Below are positions 26,786-35,861 of a stretch of DNA of 64,000 nucleotides, piece after piece (position 1 is the stretch's first letter; each line of letters begins with the position of its first letter). Location of the stretch: NCBI RefSeq assembly GCF_020982545.1, contig NZ_JAJKLK010000031.1:326715-390714 (forward strand), given 5' to 3'. The stretch is from Streptomyces sp. MNU76 (GTDB lineage Bacteria > Actinomycetota > Actinomycetes > Streptomycetales > Streptomycetaceae). The position numbers and the translations under genes were made by a program. The notes under the pieces are model-generated. The model worked only from the letters and a program-made list of their open reading frames with translations. It had not been told where the DNA came from and ran no database searches.

Positions 26786-29326
26786 GTGAGCCCCCTCGGA
26801 TCCGGCTCCGGGGACGCCCCCGGGAACCGGACGCTCGGCGCTCTGGTGTCCGGCCAACTGCTGCGGCTGTGCGAGGCGTCGGGGCTCGGCAGCGGCGACG
26901 CGCGGAACTACGCGCGTCTACTGACCGATTCGCTGGGGGCGGTGGCCGAACGGCCCCTGAACCTGCCGCCCCCGTCCCTCAGTTTCCTGTCCGACGACTC
27001 CACCCCGGTGGAGTTCTCGCTCTCCCTCACGCCGGACGCGCACCCGGCGATCAGGGTGCTGCTGGAACCGGGATGCGGGGCCGGCGGTCTGCGGGACAAC
27101 GGCCTCGAAGGTCTGCGCGCCGTCCGTGCGATGGCACGGCGCTGGGGTTTCGCCACCGACCAACTCGACGTGCTGGAGGACCTGTTCCTCCCCACCGACC
27201 CGCAGGGCCTCCTGGCGCTGTGGATCGCGCTGGAGCTGCGTCCCGGTGGCATCCCCAAGATCAAGGTGTATCTGAACCCGTCGGCGTCCGGCGAGGAACG
27301 GGCCGCCGAGACGGTGCGGACGGCCCTGGACCGGCTGGGCCACCGGCACGCCTTCGACGTGCTGCCGCCGGCCGACGGCTACCCGTTCTTCGCGCTCGAC
27401 CTGGGGGACTGGGCGGCCCCCCGCGTGAAGATCTACACCGCTCACCGCGACCTGGCGGTGAGGGACGTCGGCGGGCTGTGCCGGATGGAATCCGGCCCCG
27501 ACCGTACGACGTTGGAGGAGTTCCTGCGCACGGCGGGCGGCTTCGAGGAGGGAAGGGACGGCTACCGGGCCCGGCCGGAGGCCCGGTTCGACCGGCGGCC
27601 CGTCCTGTCCTGCCATTCCTTCACCCGGACGACCGGAGGGCCCACCGGCTTCACCCTCCATGTCCCGGTCAGGGACTACGCCCGCGACGACGCGGAGGCA
27701 CTGCGCCGGGCCGGGGCCGTCCTCGGCCGCCACGGGATCGACCCCGGCGCGCTCGACCGGCCGCTGGCCGCCGTCACCGGACGCCCGCTGACGGACGGGG
27801 TGGGGCTCGTCGCGTACGTGGCCCTCGCCCACGAGCAGCGCAAACCGGCCCGGGTGACCGCGTACATCTCCTCGGAGGCCTACGCCGTCCGCCCGCCGAA
27901 CGGCCGCCCGTACAACGATCACGAACCATTCAGCACCACGTCAGGAGCAAGAACCCCTATGGAGCCCTACCGCATCAAGGTCGTCGAGCCCATCGCGCTC
28001 ACCACGCGGGAACAGCGCGAGGCGGCGCTGGAACGGGTGCACTACAACCTCTTCGACCTGCGCGCCGAGGAGGTGACCATCGACCTGCTCAGCGACTCGG
28101 GCACCGGCGCCATCTCGGCCGCTCAGCTGGCCGCGGGCATGGAGGGCGACGAGTCGTACGCGGGCTCGCGCTCCTTCTACCGCTTCCACGAGACCGTGAC
28201 GGAACTGACCGGCTACCAGCACATCCTGCCCGCACATCAGGGGCGCGCCGCCGAACGCATCCTGTTCAACACCCTCCTGGAGCCGGGCGGCATCGTCCTG
28301 GCCAACACCCACTTCGACACGACCCGGGCCAACGTCGAGCTTTCCGGGTGTCAGGCCCATGACATCCCGTGCGCGGAGGCCCGTGACCTGGACAGCGAAG
28401 TGTCCTTCAAGGGCAACATCGACCTGGACAGACTCCGGCGGACGCTGGAGGGCCCGGACGGTTCCCGGGTCCGAGTGGTGATCATGACGATCACCAACAA
28501 CGGCGGCGGAGGCCAGCCGGTCTCCATGGAGAACCTGAAACAGACCGCCGAGATCTGCCGTCGGCACGGCGTCCCGATGATCCTGGACGCCGCCAGGTTC
28601 GCCGAGAACGCCTGGCTGGTGACCCGTCACGAGGAGGCCTACCGAGGGCACACCCCGCGCCAGGTCGCCGAAGAAGCGTTCCGTCTCGCCGACGGCTGTG
28701 TGATGAGTGCCAAGAAGGACGGCATCGTCCACATCGGCGGCTTCATCGGGCTCAACGACCCCGAACTCGCCGAGAAGTGCGAACGTCTCCTCATCGCCAC
28801 CGAGGGCTTCGCCACCTACGGAGGTCTCGCCGGCCGCGACCTCGACATGATGGCCACCGGCCTGCTGGAGGTCACCGAGCCCGCCTACCTCGCCGAGCGC
28901 GCCGACGTCGCCTCCCATCTCGCCGACCGCGTCCGCGCGGCGGGCGTCGACCTGCTCGAACCCCCGGGCCTGCACGCCCTCTACCTCAACGCGGGCCGTC
29001 TGCTCCCGCACATACCGCCCCACCACTACCCGGGTCACGCTCTCGCCTGCCGCCTCTACCTCGAAGGCGGCATCCGCTCGGCCGAGCTCGGTTCCCTCTA
29101 CCTCGGCGAGGAGGACGAGGACGGCAACCCCATCAAGAGCGCCCCGTACGAACTGGTCCGGCTCGCGCTCCCGCGCCGGGTCTACACCCGCAGCCACTAC
29201 GACCACGTCGGCAGGACCCTGGAACGCATCGCCAAGGAGAGCGAGTCCGTCCACGGCTACCGCATCGTCGAGCAGTCCCCGATCCTGCGGCACTTCCGCG
29301 CCAAACTGCAGCCGGTGACCGGCTGA
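26786..29326 (+). CDS. Tryptophan prenyltransferase fused in frame to tryptophanase, 846 aa
   Basis: The N-terminal 391 residues are an ABBA-fold tryptophan dimethylallyltransferase (DMATS/CymD/IptA type): VEFSLSLTPDAHPAIRVLLEPG, PKIKVYLNPSASGEE and ARVTAYISSEAY are the alternating strand segments of this fold. In Streptomyces, IptA-type enzymes prenylate tryptophan at C6 and are encoded beside a tryptophanase that cleaves the product toward prenylated indoles. Here there is no stop between them: the frame runs through HEPFSTTSGARTP into the tryptophanase. The prenyltransferase half already has normal length. GTG at 26786 (or 26783) is chosen with GGGAG upstream. Either a true bifunctional fusion or loss of the stop by mutation or error; the internal ribosome binding sequence (27942-27946) supports two separate starts as well. 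Confidence 0.8.
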   Translation: MSPLGSGSGDAPGNRTLGALVSGQLLRLCEASGLGSGDARNYARLLTDSLGAVAERPLNLPPPSLSFLSDDSTPVEFSLSLTPDAHPAIRVLLEPGCGAGGLRDNGLEGLRAVRAMARRWGFATDQLDVLEDLFLPTDPQGLLALWIALELRPGGIPKIKVYLNPSASGEERAAETVRTALDRLGHRHAFDVLPPADGYPFFALDLGDWAAPRVKIYTAHRDLAVRDVGGLCRMESGPDRTTLEEFLRTAGGFEEGRDGYRARPEARFDRRPVLSCHSFTRTTGGPTGFTLHVPVRDYARDDAEALRRAGAVLGRHGIDPGALDRPLAAVTGRPLTDGVGLVAYVALAHEQRKPARVTAYISSEAYAVRPPNGRPYNDHEPFSTTSGARTPMEPYRIKVVEPIALTTREQREAALERVHYNLFDLRAEEVTIDLLSDSGTGAISAAQLAAGMEGDESYAGSRSFYRFHETVTELTGYQHILPAHQGRAAERILFNTLLEPGGIVLANTHFDTTRANVELSGCQAHDIPCAEARDLDSEVSFKGNIDLDRLRRTLEGPDGSRVRVVIMTITNNGGGGQPVSMENLKQTAEICRRHGVPMILDAARFAENAWLVTRHEEAYRGHTPRQVAEEAFRLADGCVMSAKKDGIVHIGGFIGLNDPELAEKCERLLIATEGFATYGGLAGRDLDMMATGLLEVTEPAYLAERADVASHLADRVRAAGVDLLEPPGLHALYLNAGRLLPHIPPHHYPGHALACRLYLEGGIRSAELGSLYLGEEDEDGNPIKSAPYELVRLALPRRVYTRSHYDHVGRTLERIAKESESVHGYRIVEQSPILRHFRAKLQPVTG
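27959..29326 (+). CDS. tnaA: Tryptophanase (PLP beta-eliminating lyase), 455 aa, possible separate start
   Basis: C-terminal half of the fused frame, also translatable alone from ATG 27959 with AGGAG (27942-27946) 12 nt upstream. It is a PLP-dependent beta-eliminating lyase: EPYRIKVVEPIALTTREQRE is the typical tryptophanase start, the PLP phosphate region is ILPAHQGRAAERILF, and the Schiff-base lysine lies in MSAKKDGIVHIGGF. Length matches tryptophanases of about 455-470 residues. It converts tryptophan, here perhaps prenyl-tryptophan, to an indole, pyruvate and ammonia. The match to tryptophanase rather than tyrosine phenol-lyase is favoured by the prenyltransferase neighbour but not proven. 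Confidence 0.82.
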   Translation: MEPYRIKVVEPIALTTREQREAALERVHYNLFDLRAEEVTIDLLSDSGTGAISAAQLAAGMEGDESYAGSRSFYRFHETVTELTGYQHILPAHQGRAAERILFNTLLEPGGIVLANTHFDTTRANVELSGCQAHDIPCAEARDLDSEVSFKGNIDLDRLRRTLEGPDGSRVRVVIMTITNNGGGGQPVSMENLKQTAEICRRHGVPMILDAARFAENAWLVTRHEEAYRGHTPRQVAEEAFRLADGCVMSAKKDGIVHIGGFIGLNDPELAEKCERLLIATEGFATYGGLAGRDLDMMATGLLEVTEPAYLAERADVASHLADRVRAAGVDLLEPPGLHALYLNAGRLLPHIPPHHYPGHALACRLYLEGGIRSAELGSLYLGEEDEDGNPIKSAPYELVRLALPRRVYTRSHYDHVGRTLERIAKESESVHGYRIVEQSPILRHFRAKLQPVTG

Positions 29327-29384
29327 GCCGACGAATGGTCGCCCCGCGCCCGTGCGGGGCGACCATTCGTCGGGCCACCAGGCG

Positions 29385-30245
29385 TCAGGCGTCGTAGATG
29401 TGGAAACCGCGTCCGCTCTTGCGGCCGAGGTGGCCGGCGGCCACCATGCGGCGCAGGAGGGCCGGAGGCGCGTACAGCGGCTCCTTGAACTCCTCGTACA
29501 TCGATTCCGCGACGGACTGCGCCGTGTCGAGGCCGATGAGGTCGAGCAGGCGCAACGGCCCCATGGGGTGGGCGCATCCGAGTTCCATGCCCCGGTCGAT
29601 GTCCTCCGGCCGCGCGGCACCCGACTCCACCATCCGTACCGCGCTGAGCAGGTACGGCACCAGGAGGGCGTTGACCACGAAGCCGGAGCGGTCGGGCGCC
29701 TGGATGGCCTGTTTCCCCAACTGCTCGGCCAGGCCGCGGGTGCGCCGCACGGTGTCCGCGCCTGTGGTGAGGGCGGGGATGAGCTCGACCAACCGCTGTA
29801 CGGGCACGGGGTTGAAGAAGTGCATGCCGATGACCTGCGCGGGTCGCTGGGTGACGACGGCGAGATCGACGACGGGGATCGAGGAGGTGTTGGTGGCCAG
29901 GACCGCCGTGGGGTCCTCGACCACTTTGTCCAGGGCGCGCAGGACGTCGGCCTTGATGTCGCGGTTCTCGGCGACGGCCTCGACGACGAACTGACGGTCG
30001 GCCAGGTCGCCGAGGTCATGGGTGAAGGAGAGCCGGGCGAGGGCCTGCTCACGCTGCTCCTCGCCGAGCTTGCCCCGCCGTACGCCTCGGTCCAGGGACG
30101 CGGTGAGTCGGCGGCGGCCTGCCACAACCGCGTCCGGTGTGGCCTCGGCCACACGGACGTCGATGCCGCGGCGGGCGGCGATTTCGGCGATGCCGGAGCC
30201 CATGAGGCCGCAGCCCACGACGCCGAGCCGGGTGACGGGATCCAT
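29385..30245 (-). CDS. 3-hydroxyacyl-CoA dehydrogenase, 286 aa
   Basis: NAD-dependent dehydrogenase of the 3-hydroxybutyryl-CoA type. The Rossmann motif GVVGCGLMGSGIA is at the N terminus, and the catalytic region is GMHFFNPVPVQRLVELIP, with the His that pairs with a downstream Glu. The C-terminal helical domain (GLDTAQSVAESMYEEF, GRKSGRGFHIYDA) is complete. It oxidises a 3-hydroxyacyl-CoA to the 3-oxoacyl-CoA, the step before the thiolase encoded at 34.6 kb. ATG at 30245 is chosen with GAGAGGA upstream. It lies 44 bp after icmF on the same strand, probably in one transcript. Confidence 0.92.
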   Translation of the reverse strand: MDPVTRLGVVGCGLMGSGIAEIAARRGIDVRVAEATPDAVVAGRRRLTASLDRGVRRGKLGEEQREQALARLSFTHDLGDLADRQFVVEAVAENRDIKADVLRALDKVVEDPTAVLATNTSSIPVVDLAVVTQRPAQVIGMHFFNPVPVQRLVELIPALTTGADTVRRTRGLAEQLGKQAIQAPDRSGFVVNALLVPYLLSAVRMVESGAARPEDIDRGMELGCAHPMGPLRLLDLIGLDTAQSVAESMYEEFKEPLYAPPALLRRMVAAGHLGRKSGRGFHIYDA

Positions 30246-30289
30246 CTGAGGTCCTCTCTGATGAGCCGCTACGCGGTCCACGGGCTGGA

Positions 30290-33200
30290 TCACACGTTGC
30301 GGCGGTACTGGCCGCCGACCTCGAAGAAAGCCTCGGTGATCTGCTGGAGTGAGCAGACCCTGGCGGCGTCCATGAGGACGGCGAAGACGTTGCGGCCGTC
30401 CATGGCCGCGTCCTTGAGAGCGGTCAGGGCCGTGTGGGCGTCGTCGCGATGGCGGGACTGACAGGTGCGCACGCGTCGCAGCTGGGACTGCTTCTCGTCC
30501 TCGGTCGCGCGCGCCAGCTCGATGGCACCCGGCCCGGCCGTGTCGGCGTGGGCGTTGCGGAAGGTGTTGACGCCGATGACGGGCAGGCTGCCGTCGTGCT
30601 TGCGCTGCTCGTAGAGCATCGACTCGTCCTGGATACGGCCCCTCTGGTAGCCGGTCTCCATGGCACCGAGGACACCGCCGCGCTCGCTGATCCGCTCGAA
30701 CTCCACGAGTACGGCTTCCTCGACCAGGTCGGTGAGCTCGTCGATGACGAACGACCCCTGCAGCGGGTTCTCGTTCATGGCCAGGCCCCACTCCCGGTTG
30801 ATGATCAGCTGGATGGCCAGGGCCCTGCGGACCGAGTCCTCGGTGGGGGTGGTGACCGCCTCGTCGTAGGCGTTGGTGTGCAGGCTGTTGCAGTTGTCGT
30901 AGATCGCGATGAGCGCCTGCAGCGTCGTGCGGATGTCGTTGAAGTTCATCTCCTGGGCGTGCAAGGAGCGGCCGGAGGTCTGCACGTGGTACTTCAGCTT
31001 CTGGGAGCGCTCGTTGGCCCCGTACTTGTCCCTCATCGCGACGGCCCAGACACGGCGGGCGACCCGGCCGAGGACGGAGTACTCGGGGTCCATGCCGTTG
31101 GAGAAGAAGAACGACAGGTTCGGGGCGAAGTCGTCGACGTGCATGCCGCGGGCGAGGTAGGCCTCGACGTAGGTGAACCCGTTGGCCAGGGTGAACGCCA
31201 GCTGGCTGATGGGGTTCGCCCCGGCTTCGGCGATGTGGTAGCCGGAGATCGACACCGAGTAGAAGTTGCGGACCCGGTTCGTGATGAACCACTCCTGGAT
31301 GTCGGCCATCATCCGCAGCGAGAACTCGGTGGAGAACAGGCAGGTGTTCTGGCCCTGGTCCTCCTTGAGGATGTCGGCCTGTACCGTGCCGCGGACGTTC
31401 GCCAGCGCGTGCGCGCGCAGTTCGGCCGCCTCGTCCGGCGACGGATCGCGGCCCTCGGCGGCGCGGAACCTGTCGGTCTGCTGGTCGACGACGGTGTTGA
31501 GGAAGAACGCCAGGATGGTCGGCGCGGGTCCGTTGATGGTCATGGAGACCGAGGTGGTCGGAGCGACGAGGTCGAAGCCGTCGTAGAGGGCCTTCATGTC
31601 GTCCAGCGTGGCCACCGACACACCGGAGGTGCCGACCTTGCCGTAGATGTCGGGACGTTCGTCCGGGTCGCGGCCGTAGAGCGTCACCGAGTCGAAGGCG
31701 GTCGACAGCCGGGTGGCCGGCTGCCCCTCGGAGAGCAGCTTGAACCGGCGGTTGGTGCGGAACGGATCGCCCTCGCCGGCGAACATCCGCGCCGGGTCCT
31801 CGCCGTCGCGCTTGAAGGGGAACACCCCGGCCGTGAAGGGGAAGTGGCCCGGCAGGTTCTCCCGGCGCCAGAACCGCACCAGTTCGCCGTGGTCGGTGTA
31901 CCGGGGCAGGGCGATGCGAGGGACCTTGTTCCCCGACAGGGACTCGCGGGTCAGCCGGGTGCGGATCTCCTTGTCCCGGACCTTCACCACCTGCTCGTCG
32001 CCGGAGTAGGAGGCGATGACGGCGGGCCAGGCGCCGATCTGCTCCCTGACGTCGTGCGGGAGCCGCTTGACGGCGTCGTCGAGCAGCGCCCGGACGTTCC
32101 CCGCGTCGCAGCCCGCCTCGACGAGCTCGGCCTCGACCGCCTCCAGTCGCTGCACCCGCCGGGCCGCCGCGGCCAGCTTCCCGGTGTCCGCGTGGTACGT
32201 GCGGACGGTGTCGGTGATCTCGGCGAGATAGCGCACCCGGTCGGCCGGAACCACCTGGCGGATGCCCGAGGAGTGGCGCACGTCGACCGGTGCCAACGCG
32301 CCCTCGGACAGCGGCAACCCCTTCCCGGCCAGCTCGGTCCGCAGGTGCTGGTAGAGGGCGGTGACGCCGTCGTCGTTGAAGGTCGCCGCCGAGGTGCCGT
32401 ACACCGGCATGTCCTCGGGCCGCTTGTCGAACGCCTCCCGGTTGCGGACCAGCTGGCGGCCGACATCGCGCAGGGCGTCCTTGGCGCCGCGCCGCTCGAA
32501 CTTGTTGATCGCCACGACGTCGGCGAAGTCGAGCATGTCGATCTTCTCCAGCTGCGAGGCGGCACCGAACTCCGGTGTCATCACGTAGAGCGAGGTGTCC
32601 ACGAACGGCACGATCGCCGCGTCGCCCTGGCCGATGCCCGGCGTCTCGACGATCACCAGGTCGAACCCGGCGGCCTTCACGACGTCGATCACGTCGGACA
32701 GGTGCTCGGGCAGCTCGTGGCTGCCGCGGGTGGCCAGGCTCCGGAAGAACACCCGGTCCCCGTCCAGGGAGTTCATCCGGATCCGGTCGCCGAGCAGCGC
32801 GCCGCCGCCACGGCGACGGGTCGGGTCGACCGCGATCACCGCGGTCCGCAGCTTGTCCCGCTGGTCGACGCGGAAGCGGCGCACCAACTCGTCGGTCAGT
32901 GAGGACTTGCCCGAGCCGCCGGTACCGGTGATGCCCAGCACCGGTACGACCCGGGACCCGGCGGCGGCTCGCACCCGCTCCAGGAAGTCGGGCGGCAGCT
33001 TGCCCAGTTCGGCGCCGGTGATGGCGCGGGCGATCGCGAACCGGTCACCGGCGAGCACGGCGGCCGCGTCGGCCGGCCGGTCGTCCCAGAGGTCGAAGTC
33101 GCAGTCCCGCACCACCGAGTTGACCATCCCGGCCAGGCCCATCCGCTGCCCGTCCTCCGGGGAGAAGATGGTCACCCCGCTCCCGCGCAGGCGGGCGATC

Positions 33201-33520
33201 TCGGCGGGCACGATGACACCGCCTCCGCCGCCCACCACCCGGATGTGCCCCGCCCCCTGCGCACGCAGCGACTCGACCAGGTACTCGAAGTACTCGACGT
33301 GCCCGCCCTGGTAGGAGGAGACCGCCACACCGTGCGCGTCCTCCTCCAGTGCCGCGTCCACGACCTCGCGCACCGACCGGTTGTGTCCGAGGTGGATCAC
33401 CTCGGCGCCCTGGGACTGGAAGATCCGCCGCATGATGTTGATCGAGGCGTCGTGCCCGTCGAACAGAGCCGAAGCGGTGACCAGGCGGACGGGGTGCACA
33501 GGTCGATGCTGATCGCTCAT
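30290..33520 (-). CDS. icmF: Fused isobutyryl-CoA mutase IcmF, 1076 aa
   Basis: Cobalamin-dependent mutase interconverting isobutyryl-CoA and n-butyryl-CoA, fused with its own G-protein chaperone. Order of domains: B12-binding domain with base-off motif LFDGHDAS near residue 20; MeaB-like GTPase with GITGTGGSGKSS near residue 215 and ETPGIGQGDAAI; then the large mutase barrel with GTSGVSVATLDDMKALYDG and the closing TM-barrel segments to residue 1076. Full-length for the family. Whether it prefers isobutyryl, isovaleryl or pivalyl substrates depends on active-site residues I have not aligned. ATG at 33520 with GGGAAGG upstream; a perfect 18-bp palindrome lies 56 bp before it. Confidence 0.93.
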   Translation of the reverse strand: MSDQHRPVHPVRLVTASALFDGHDASINIMRRIFQSQGAEVIHLGHNRSVREVVDAALEEDAHGVAVSSYQGGHVEYFEYLVESLRAQGAGHIRVVGGGGGVIVPAEIARLRGSGVTIFSPEDGQRMGLAGMVNSVVRDCDFDLWDDRPADAAAVLAGDRFAIARAITGAELGKLPPDFLERVRAAAGSRVVPVLGITGTGGSGKSSLTDELVRRFRVDQRDKLRTAVIAVDPTRRRGGGALLGDRIRMNSLDGDRVFFRSLATRGSHELPEHLSDVIDVVKAAGFDLVIVETPGIGQGDAAIVPFVDTSLYVMTPEFGAASQLEKIDMLDFADVVAINKFERRGAKDALRDVGRQLVRNREAFDKRPEDMPVYGTSAATFNDDGVTALYQHLRTELAGKGLPLSEGALAPVDVRHSSGIRQVVPADRVRYLAEITDTVRTYHADTGKLAAAARRVQRLEAVEAELVEAGCDAGNVRALLDDAVKRLPHDVREQIGAWPAVIASYSGDEQVVKVRDKEIRTRLTRESLSGNKVPRIALPRYTDHGELVRFWRRENLPGHFPFTAGVFPFKRDGEDPARMFAGEGDPFRTNRRFKLLSEGQPATRLSTAFDSVTLYGRDPDERPDIYGKVGTSGVSVATLDDMKALYDGFDLVAPTTSVSMTINGPAPTILAFFLNTVVDQQTDRFRAAEGRDPSPDEAAELRAHALANVRGTVQADILKEDQGQNTCLFSTEFSLRMMADIQEWFITNRVRNFYSVSISGYHIAEAGANPISQLAFTLANGFTYVEAYLARGMHVDDFAPNLSFFFSNGMDPEYSVLGRVARRVWAVAMRDKYGANERSQKLKYHVQTSGRSLHAQEMNFNDIRTTLQALIAIYDNCNSLHTNAYDEAVTTPTEDSVRRALAIQLIINREWGLAMNENPLQGSFVIDELTDLVEEAVLVEFERISERGGVLGAMETGYQRGRIQDESMLYEQRKHDGSLPVIGVNTFRNAHADTAGPGAIELARATEDEKQSQLRRVRTCQSRHRDDAHTALTALKDAAMDGRNVFAVLMDAARVCSLQQITEAFFEVGGQYRRNV

Positions 33521-33575
33521 GAGGGCCTTCCCGGGCAGGGTGGGGTGCGGCAGGACGAGGAACGGTACGAAGAAA

Positions 33576-33593
33576 TACTAGGACGTCCTAGTA
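33576..33593. promoter_or_regulatory. 18-bp perfect palindrome upstream of icmF
   Basis: TACTAGGACGTCCTAGTA is a perfect 18-bp palindrome in a locally AT-rich gap between icmF and the reductase gene. Length and symmetry are typical of TetR-family operators. No TetR gene is in this window, so the regulator must be elsewhere if this is one. It probably controls icmF and the dehydrogenase after it. Confidence 0.6.
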
Positions 33594-33614
33594 AAATGCC
33601 GGAGGTGATCGCTG

Positions 33615-34631
33615 TCACAGATCGAGGACGAGCCGGGGCCCGCACGAGCGGGAGACGCAGATGAACATGGTGTCCCCGGCGGCCCGCTCCTCCTCGGTCA
33701 GCAGCGCGTCGCGGTGGTCGGGCGTGCCGTCGAGCACGTCGGTCTCGCACGTGCCGCAGGTGCCTTCCCGGCAGGAGAAGTCGACCGCGACGCCGGCCTC
33801 CTCCAGGGTTTCGAGCACCGAGCGGTCCGGGGGCACGATGAGGGTGAGCCCGGAACGGGCGAGTTCCAGCTCGAACGCCGCGGCCGGGGCGGCTTCGTCC
33901 GCCGGTGCCGACGGGGCGAACCGTTCGACGCCCAGTGCGCCGGGCGGCCAGCCCGCGCACCGCTCCCGCACCGCCCGCAGCAGGGGCTCGGGACCGCAGG
34001 CGTGCACGAGGGTGTTCTCCTCGGGCTCGCCGAGGTGGGCGGCGAGATCCAGCAGACCGTATTCGTCCTGCGGACGGATGAGGACGCGGTCCCCGTACGG
34101 GGCGAGGCGGTCCAGGAACGCCATCGAGGTGCGGGTACGGCCGCCGTACAGCAGACGCCAGTCGGCCCCCGCGGCCTCCGCGGCCTCGACCATGGGGAGG
34201 ATGGGCGTGATGCCGACGCCGCCGGCGATGAACAGATGGCGTGCGGCGGGCCGCAGCGGGAAGTTGTTCCGTGGTCCGCGGACCCGCACGGAGTCGCCTT
34301 CCCGCAGGTGGTCGTGGATGTACGCGGAGCCGCCGCGGCCCCGCGGCTCGCGCAGCACGGCGATCTGCCACGCCCCGCGTTCGGCCGGGTGTCCGCACAG
34401 GGAGTACTGACGGATCAGACCGCCGTGGCCGTCACCGTCACCGCGCTTGCTGAACTCGCCGTTCTCGCTGTTTCCGCTGTTCAGGAATACGTCGATATGG
34501 GCGCCCGGCGTCCAGGAGGCCAGCGGACCGCCGTCGGGGCGGCGAAGGGTGAGGCAGACCACGCCGTCGGCGGCGATGGTGCGGCTCGCCACGACGAGGG
34601 TCGTGTCGATCGGGGGCAGTGGGTCGTTCAT
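33615..34631 (-). CDS. VanB/PDR-type flavin and 2Fe-2S reductase, 338 aa
   Basis: Electron-transfer protein of the phthalate-dioxygenase reductase type. Residues about 1-110 are the flavin-binding barrel (RQYSLCG, flavin motif), 110-230 the NAD(P) domain (GGVGITPILPM, HACGPEPLLRAV), and the C terminus carries a plant-type ferredoxin with CREGTCGTC near residue 290 and a fourth Cys later. Such reductases feed Rieske oxygenases, so it is a candidate partner for the oxygenases at 47.8 and 55.2 kb although it is not adjacent. ATG at 34631. It lies 17 bp after the thiolase stop on the same strand. Confidence 0.9.
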   Translation of the reverse strand: MNDPLPPIDTTLVVASRTIAADGVVCLTLRRPDGGPLASWTPGAHIDVFLNSGNSENGEFSKRGDGDGHGGLIRQYSLCGHPAERGAWQIAVLREPRGRGGSAYIHDHLREGDSVRVRGPRNNFPLRPAARHLFIAGGVGITPILPMVEAAEAAGADWRLLYGGRTRTSMAFLDRLAPYGDRVLIRPQDEYGLLDLAAHLGEPEENTLVHACGPEPLLRAVRERCAGWPPGALGVERFAPSAPADEAAPAAAFELELARSGLTLIVPPDRSVLETLEEAGVAVDFSCREGTCGTCETDVLDGTPDHRDALLTEEERAAGDTMFICVSRSCGPRLVLDL

Positions 34632-34648
34632 GGGGTCGGCTCCGGGGC

Positions 34649-35839
34649 TCAGGCGGGTGTCGGTACGTGCAGCAACAGCGCGTCGCCCTGGCCGCCGCCC
34701 CCGCACAGGGCCGCCGCTCCGCTGCCGCCTCCGCGCCTGCGCAGTTGCGCCGCGAGAGTCAGCACCAGCCGGGCCCCGGTCATGCCGACCGGGTGCCCGA
34801 GCGCGATCGCTCCGCCGCCCACGTTCACCTTGTCCAGGGGGATGTCCAGCTCCCGCAGCGACGCCAGGGCCACTCCCGCGAACGCCTCGTTGATCTCGAA
34901 CAGGTCCAGGTCGGCGGCCTTCAGCCGACCGTCCCGGGACAGGGCGTCGCGGACCGCGCCGGCCGGCTGGACCAGGAGCGAGGGATCCGGGCCCGCGACC
35001 GTGCCGTAGGCGCCGATCTCGGCGAGTGGCGTCAGGCCCTCCCACCGGGCGCGTTCCGCGCTCATCACGACGACGGCGGCGGCGCCGTCGGAGAGCTGGG
35101 ACGAGTTGCCCGCGGTGATGGTGCCCGCGCCGGAGAAGGCCGGCCGCAGGCGTCCGAGCCCCTCGGTGGTGGTTCCGGGCCGTACGCCCTCGTCGGTGTC
35201 CACCACCGTCTCTCCCCGGCGTCCGGCCACGACGACCGGGGTGATCTCCTCGGACAACGCGCCCGACTCCTGGGCGAGGGCGGCTCTTCGGTGGGACCGC
35301 GCGCTGTACTCGTCCTGCTCCTCGCGGGTCAGGGCGAACGGCTGCTGGTGGCGCTCGGTGGCCGCACCCATGGAGACGCCGTCGAAGGCGCAGACGAGGG
35401 CGTCGCGGTCGAGGGCGTCCTCCGCCGCGGTCGAACCGTGTCTCCAGCCGGTGCGGGCTCCGCGCAGCAGGTGCGGGGCGCCGGACATGGACTCCATGCC
35501 GCCGGCGACGACGACCTCATGACGTCCGGAAGTGATCATGAGATCGGCCAGGGCGATGGCGTGCAGACCGGACAGACAGAGCTTGTTGACGGTGCTCGCG
35601 GGGACGGAGAACGGGATGCCGGCGCGGACCGCGGCCTGCCGGGCCGGGTTGGGGCCGGCCCCGGCCTGCACGACATGGCCCATGACGACCGCCTCGACGG
35701 CCGCCGGATCCAGATGGGCGGCGGCCAGGGCCGCGCCGATGGCGTGGGCGCCGAGGTCGACCGCTGACAGGTGGCTCAGGGTGCCCATCAGCTTGCCGAT
35801 GGGTGTCCTCGTTCCGGCGACGATGACGGATCCGGGCAT
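34649..35839 (-). CDS. Acetyl-CoA C-acyltransferase (thiolase), 396 aa
   Basis: Thiolase II-like enzyme. The acylated Cys is in VNKLCLSGLHAI near residue 88, the His in ALGHPVGMTGAR near residue 347, and the second Cys in LCGGGGQGDAL near residue 381; all three catalytic residues are present. It cleaves 3-oxoacyl-CoA to acetyl-CoA and a shortened acyl-CoA, or runs in reverse. Length is normal. It sits between the reductase and the phosphatase, all on the minus strand and closely spaced, so they probably form one operon with the ligase further upstream. Confidence 0.93.
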   Translation of the reverse strand: MPGSVIVAGTRTPIGKLMGTLSHLSAVDLGAHAIGAALAAAHLDPAAVEAVVMGHVVQAGAGPNPARQAAVRAGIPFSVPASTVNKLCLSGLHAIALADLMITSGRHEVVVAGGMESMSGAPHLLRGARTGWRHGSTAAEDALDRDALVCAFDGVSMGAATERHQQPFALTREEQDEYSARSHRRAALAQESGALSEEITPVVVAGRRGETVVDTDEGVRPGTTTEGLGRLRPAFSGAGTITAGNSSQLSDGAAAVVVMSAERARWEGLTPLAEIGAYGTVAGPDPSLLVQPAGAVRDALSRDGRLKAADLDLFEINEAFAGVALASLRELDIPLDKVNVGGGAIALGHPVGMTGARLVLTLAAQLRRRGGGSGAAALCGGGGQGDALLLHVPTPA

Positions 35840-35861
35840 GGCCGGGACCTCCTTGGGTGAT

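Noticed and set aside
26553..26789. 78-codon frame with a good ribosome binding sequence before the prenyltransferase gene
   Set aside because: Not called as a protein gene because it spans the terminator-like hairpin and has no recognisable features; kept only as a remark on the leader region.
30434..32902. 822-codon plus-strand frame
   Set aside because: It is the antisense shadow of icmF, whose domains are unmistakable on the other strand.
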